Source: Streptomyces coeruleorubidus (GTDB lineage Bacteria > Actinomycetota > Actinomycetes > Streptomycetales > Streptomycetaceae). Taken from it: a stretch of DNA of 64,000 nucleotides. The position numbers and the translations under genes were made by a program. The stretch is from positions 3,472,001 through 3,536,000 of the forward strand of contig NZ_CP118527.1 of NCBI RefSeq assembly GCF_028885415.1, read 5' to 3'. Below the pieces are notes generated by a model that saw only the letters and a program-made list of their open reading frames with translations, ran no database searches and was not told where the DNA came from. Of this stretch, positions 61,605 to 64,000 are shown piece after piece; within the stretch, counting starts at the first letter, position 1; each line of letters begins with the position of its first letter.

Positions 61605-64000
61605 GCTTCGGCTCCGATCAGGGTGAGGAAGGCGTCCTCCAGGCGGCGGTGCGGGCCGACCGAGCGCACGGGCACGTCCAGCCGTACGAGTTCGGCGACC
61701 AGGCGCTGCGGGGTGCCGTCTGCGTCGAGCTGGACCAGGAGGCCCTCGTCGACGGGCACGGCCGAGGCGACGCCCGGCAGGGCGGCGACCTTCTCGACGA
61801 CGGGTTCCTCCACGGGCGTGGCCGTGCCCACCAGGAGGGTGTCGCCCGAGCCGACGATGTCCTCGACCGGGCCCGCCTGGACGAGCTGCCCGTGGTCCAT
61901 CACGACCAGGTGCGTGCAGGTCTGCTCGACCTCCGCGAGGAGGTGGCTGGAGACGATGACCGTGCGCCCGGCGGCGGCGTAGCGGATCATTACCTCGCGC
62001 ATCTCGCGGATCTGGGGCGGGTCGAGGCCGTTGGTCGGTTCGTCGAGGATGAGCAGGTCCGGCAGGCCGAGCATGGCCTGGGCGATGGCCAGGCGCTGGC
62101 GCATGCCCTGGGAGTAGGTGCGCACCGCGCGGGCGAGGGCGTCGCCGAGGCCCGCGATCTCCAGGGCCTCCTCCATGTGCGCGTCCTCGGCCGGGCGGCC
62201 GGTGGCACGCCAGTACAGCTCCAGGTTCTCGCGGCCGGACAGGTGCGGCAGGAAGCCCGCGCCCTCGACGAAGGCACCGACCCGGGACAGGACCGGGGCG
62301 CCCGGGCTGATGGCGTGTCCGAAGACGCGGATCTCACCGCTGTCCGGCTTGATCAGGCCCATCAGCATGCGCAGGGTGGTGGTCTTGCCGGCGCCGTTCG
62401 GGCCGAGCAGTCCGAGGACCTGGCCCTTCTCCACGCGGAAGGACAGGTCCTTCACGGCGTACCGGTCGGACGACTTGGCGTACCGCTTGGTCAGGTCCGT
62501 GATCTGGAGGGGTACTTCGGCGAGCTCGGGGTCCGGAGGGGCGGGTGCCGCCGTGCGGCGGCGTCCGGTGATGATCAGCGCCAGGGCGATGGCGGCGCCG
62601 GCCATCGGCATCCACCACACCCAGGCGGGCAGCGGGCCCTGTGGGTTGCTCTCGCCGAGCGCCGACGGGACCTTGAGGTCGCCCTTGAGGGAGACGGTGT
62701 ACGTGGCCGGGGTCGTCGGGGAGGCGTAGCCGAGGTCCGTCGAGGCGAGGACCAGGCGCAGCCGGTGGCCGTCGTCGACCTCGTGGTCGATCGCCGGGAG
62801 GGTGATGGTGACGTCCTTGCCGGCCTTGGCGCCCTCGACCCTGATGGGCGTGACCAGCTGGGAGGGCAGCACCGGCTGGGTGCGACCCGGGCCGACGTCG
62901 TAGACCTTGGCGAAGAGCACGGCGTCGTCGCTGGTGGACTTCACGTGCACGGTGGCCGTCGGGGAGCCGGTGATCTGGACGTCGTCCCGGAACGGGGCCG
63001 ACTCGAACGCGGCGAACTGGCCGGGGAAGTCGAGGGAGACCCCGACGCCGAGCGAGGACAGCTGGCTGAGGCCGCCCGCGCCGCCGAGGCCGGGCAGGGC
63101 GGAGACGCCGGGCGGGCTGGCGCCGGGCGGGTTGTCGAAGCTCTGCTCGCGGCCGGCCAGGCCGATGGCGCGCTGCTTGCTCTCCAGGCCGGGGTAGCGG
63201 TCCGAGGTCACGCCGGTCAGCCGGGGCTCGCCGTCGCCGGAGCCGAGGCCCAGGGTGCGGGTGACGCGGAAGGCGGGGCCGGTGTCGACGCCCTTGTCGT
63301 CCTTCAGGTAGCGGTCGAACCAGCTCTGCACGCGGCCCTGGACGCGGCCCGTCTCCATGTCGCCGCCGTCGTGGCCTCCGGCGATCCAGTCGACGTCGAC
63401 GGGGGCGCCGTTGGCACGGATGGCCTTCGCCGCCTGGTCGGCCTGGCCCAGCGGGAAGAGGGAGTCGGACTGGCCCTGCATCAGCAGCGTCGGCACCTTG
63501 ATGTTCTTGCCGACCGCGGAGGGCGAACGCTCGTCGAGCATCTTGCGTGCCTCGGCGTCCGGCTTGCCCGACTCGGCGACCCGCTCGTACATCCGGCACA
63601 GCGCGGGCTCGAACCGCTCGCAGCCGCCGCCGGAGTTGACGAAGATGCCGGCCCACAGCTTCTTGAACACGCCGTTCGGGAACAGCGCGTCGGCGAGGTT
63701 CCAGTACGTGATGGCCGGGGCGATGGCGTCCACGCGGGCGTCGTGTCCCGCCGTGAGCAGGGCGATCGCGCCGCCGTAGGAGCCGCCGGCCATGCCCACG
63801 CGGGGGTCGCCGGGCTTGTCGAGTTCGACCTGGGGCTGCTTCGCCAGCCAGTCGATGAGCTTCGAGACGTCGGCGACCTCGCCCTTGGGGTCGTTCAGCC
63901 CGATCTTCCCGTTCGACTTGCCGAAGCCGCGCGCCGACCAGGTCAGGACCGCGTAGCCGTCTCTGGCGAGATCCTCGGCCTGCTGCCGTACGTCGTTCTT
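61601..64000 (-). CDS. CocE/S15-type hydrolase fused to an ABC ATPase (partial, N-terminus off the right edge)
   Basis: The 800 visible codons join two activities. The first part is an alpha/beta hydrolase of the X-Pro dipeptidyl-peptidase/CocE type, with GYAVLTWSARGFGKSNG, nucleophile elbow GMAGGSYGGAIAL, DSLFPLGQADQ and a C-terminal jelly-roll (VHVKSTSDDAVLFAKVYDVGPG). After one predicted membrane helix (AWVWWMPMAGAAIALALIITG) comes a complete ABC ATPase: Walker A LGPNGAGKTTTLRML, signature YSQGMRQRLAI, Walker B LLILDEPTNGLDPP. The hydrolase would be outside the membrane and the ATPase inside. The start codon and any signal peptide are beyond the window. Confidence 0.9.
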   Translation of the reverse strand, partial: KNDVRQQAEDLARDGYAVLTWSARGFGKSNGKIGLNDPKGEVADVSKLIDWLAKQPQVELDKPGDPRVGMAGGSYGGAIALLTAGHDARVDAIAPAITYWNLADALFPNGVFKKLWAGIFVNSGGGCERFEPALCRMYERVAESGKPDAEARKMLDERSPSAVGKNIKVPTLLMQGQSDSLFPLGQADQAAKAIRANGAPVDVDWIAGGHDGGDMETGRVQGRVQSWFDRYLKDDKGVDTGPAFRVTRTLGLGSGDGEPRLTGVTSDRYPGLESKQRAIGLAGREQSFDNPPGASPPGVSALPGLGGAGGLSQLSSLGVGVSLDFPGQFAAFESAPFRDDVQITGSPTATVHVKSTSDDAVLFAKVYDVGPGRTQPVLPSQLVTPIRVEGAKAGKDVTITLPAIDHEVDDGHRLRLVLASTDLGYASPTTPATYTVSLKGDLKVPSALGESNPQGPLPAWVWWMPMAGAAIALALIITGRRRTAAPAPPDPELAEVPLQITDLTKRYAKSSDRYAVKDLSFRVEKGQVLGLLGPNGAGKTTTLRMLMGLIKPDSGEIRVFGHAISPGAPVLSRVGAFVEGAGFLPHLSGRENLELYWRATGRPAEDAHMEEALEIAGLGDALARAVRTYSQGMRQRLAIAQAMLGLPDLLILDEPTNGLDPPQIREMREVMIRYAAAGRTVIVSSHLLAEVEQTCTHLVVMDHGQLVQAGPVEDIVGSGDTLLVGTATPVEEPVVEKVAALPGVASAVPVDEGLLVQLDADGTPQRLVAELVRLDVPVRSVGPHRRLEDAFLTLIGAEA

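Noticed and set aside
1..64000. tRNA or rRNA genes
   Set aside because: No cloverleaf-like or rRNA-like stretch was recognised by eye; a tRNAscan/Infernal run would be needed to be sure.

Overview
The window is high-GC, densely packed actinomycete DNA. GTG and TTG starts, ATGA/GTGA gene overlaps, a melanin-type tyrosinase pair, an LPDTG wall protein and a Streptomyces-style exopolysaccharide locus all point to Streptomyces. The right part (about 50-58 kb) looks like a chromosome-arm region with decayed transposases and small secreted paralogues.

Left third (1-19.8 kb, nearly all minus strand): a specialised-metabolite locus. Class II DAHP synthase, an EntA-like dehydrogenase, PhzD and PhzE form one operon that should turn shikimate-pathway carbon into 3-hydroxyanthranilate (chorismate to ADIC to dihydro-3-hydroxyanthranilate to 3-HAA). 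A WrbA-like flavoprotein lies upstream. Two paralogous AMP-forming ligases (one cut by the left edge), an SRPBCC protein and a quinone-oxidoreductase-like MDR protein are nearby. Between them sits a complete nitrate uptake/reduction operon (narK, molybdopterin nitrate reductase, two flavoprotein reductases) with no nitrite reductase in the window. A 10 x 102-bp minisatellite and a transposase-like protein without its first catalytic Asp separate the two parts. Direct repeats of TCCGTCA at 21-22 bp spacing lie upstream of the aromatic operon and of the MDR gene, suggesting shared control by a SARP-type activator.

Middle (20.1-34.6 kb, plus strand): a fatty-acid polyyne-type cluster, with hotdog thioesterase, fatty acyl-AMP ligase, two acyl-CoA-type desaturases, a dedicated ACP, a third (Delta12/acetylenase-type) desaturase, an alpha/beta thioesterase, rubredoxin, P450 and MFS exporter. 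It is followed by an unrecognised protein, an SDR, a Tat-exported bicovalent flavin oxidase and a FabH-like ketosynthase. FAAL, ACP, three desaturases, thioesterase, rubredoxin and P450 are the hallmark set for bacterial terminal-alkyne/polyyne acids. Whether the aromatic and polyyne halves make one hybrid product or two is open.

34.7-38.2 kb: a D-2-hydroxyacid dehydrogenase, a tyrosinase with its caddie protein, and two small secreted proteins, one probably frameshifted. 38.5-49.2 kb: an exopolysaccharide locus (two GT4 glycosyltransferases, priming phosphoglycosyltransferase, Wzy-like polymerase, MurJ-fold flippase, deacetylase, Wzz-like protein, CelD-like acyltransferase) facing a convergent secreted GH26 hydrolase.

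49.5-58 kb: a repeat-rich LPDTG protein, a duplicated pair of Asn/Thr-repeat secreted peptides, a secreted 115-aa protein with a truncated paralogue, remnants of IS110, IS256 and IS5-type transposases, and a secreted subtilisin. 58.3-64 kb: a hypothetical protein, a vWA lipoprotein, and an ABC permease overlapping an unusual hydrolase-ABC ATPase fusion that runs off the right edge.
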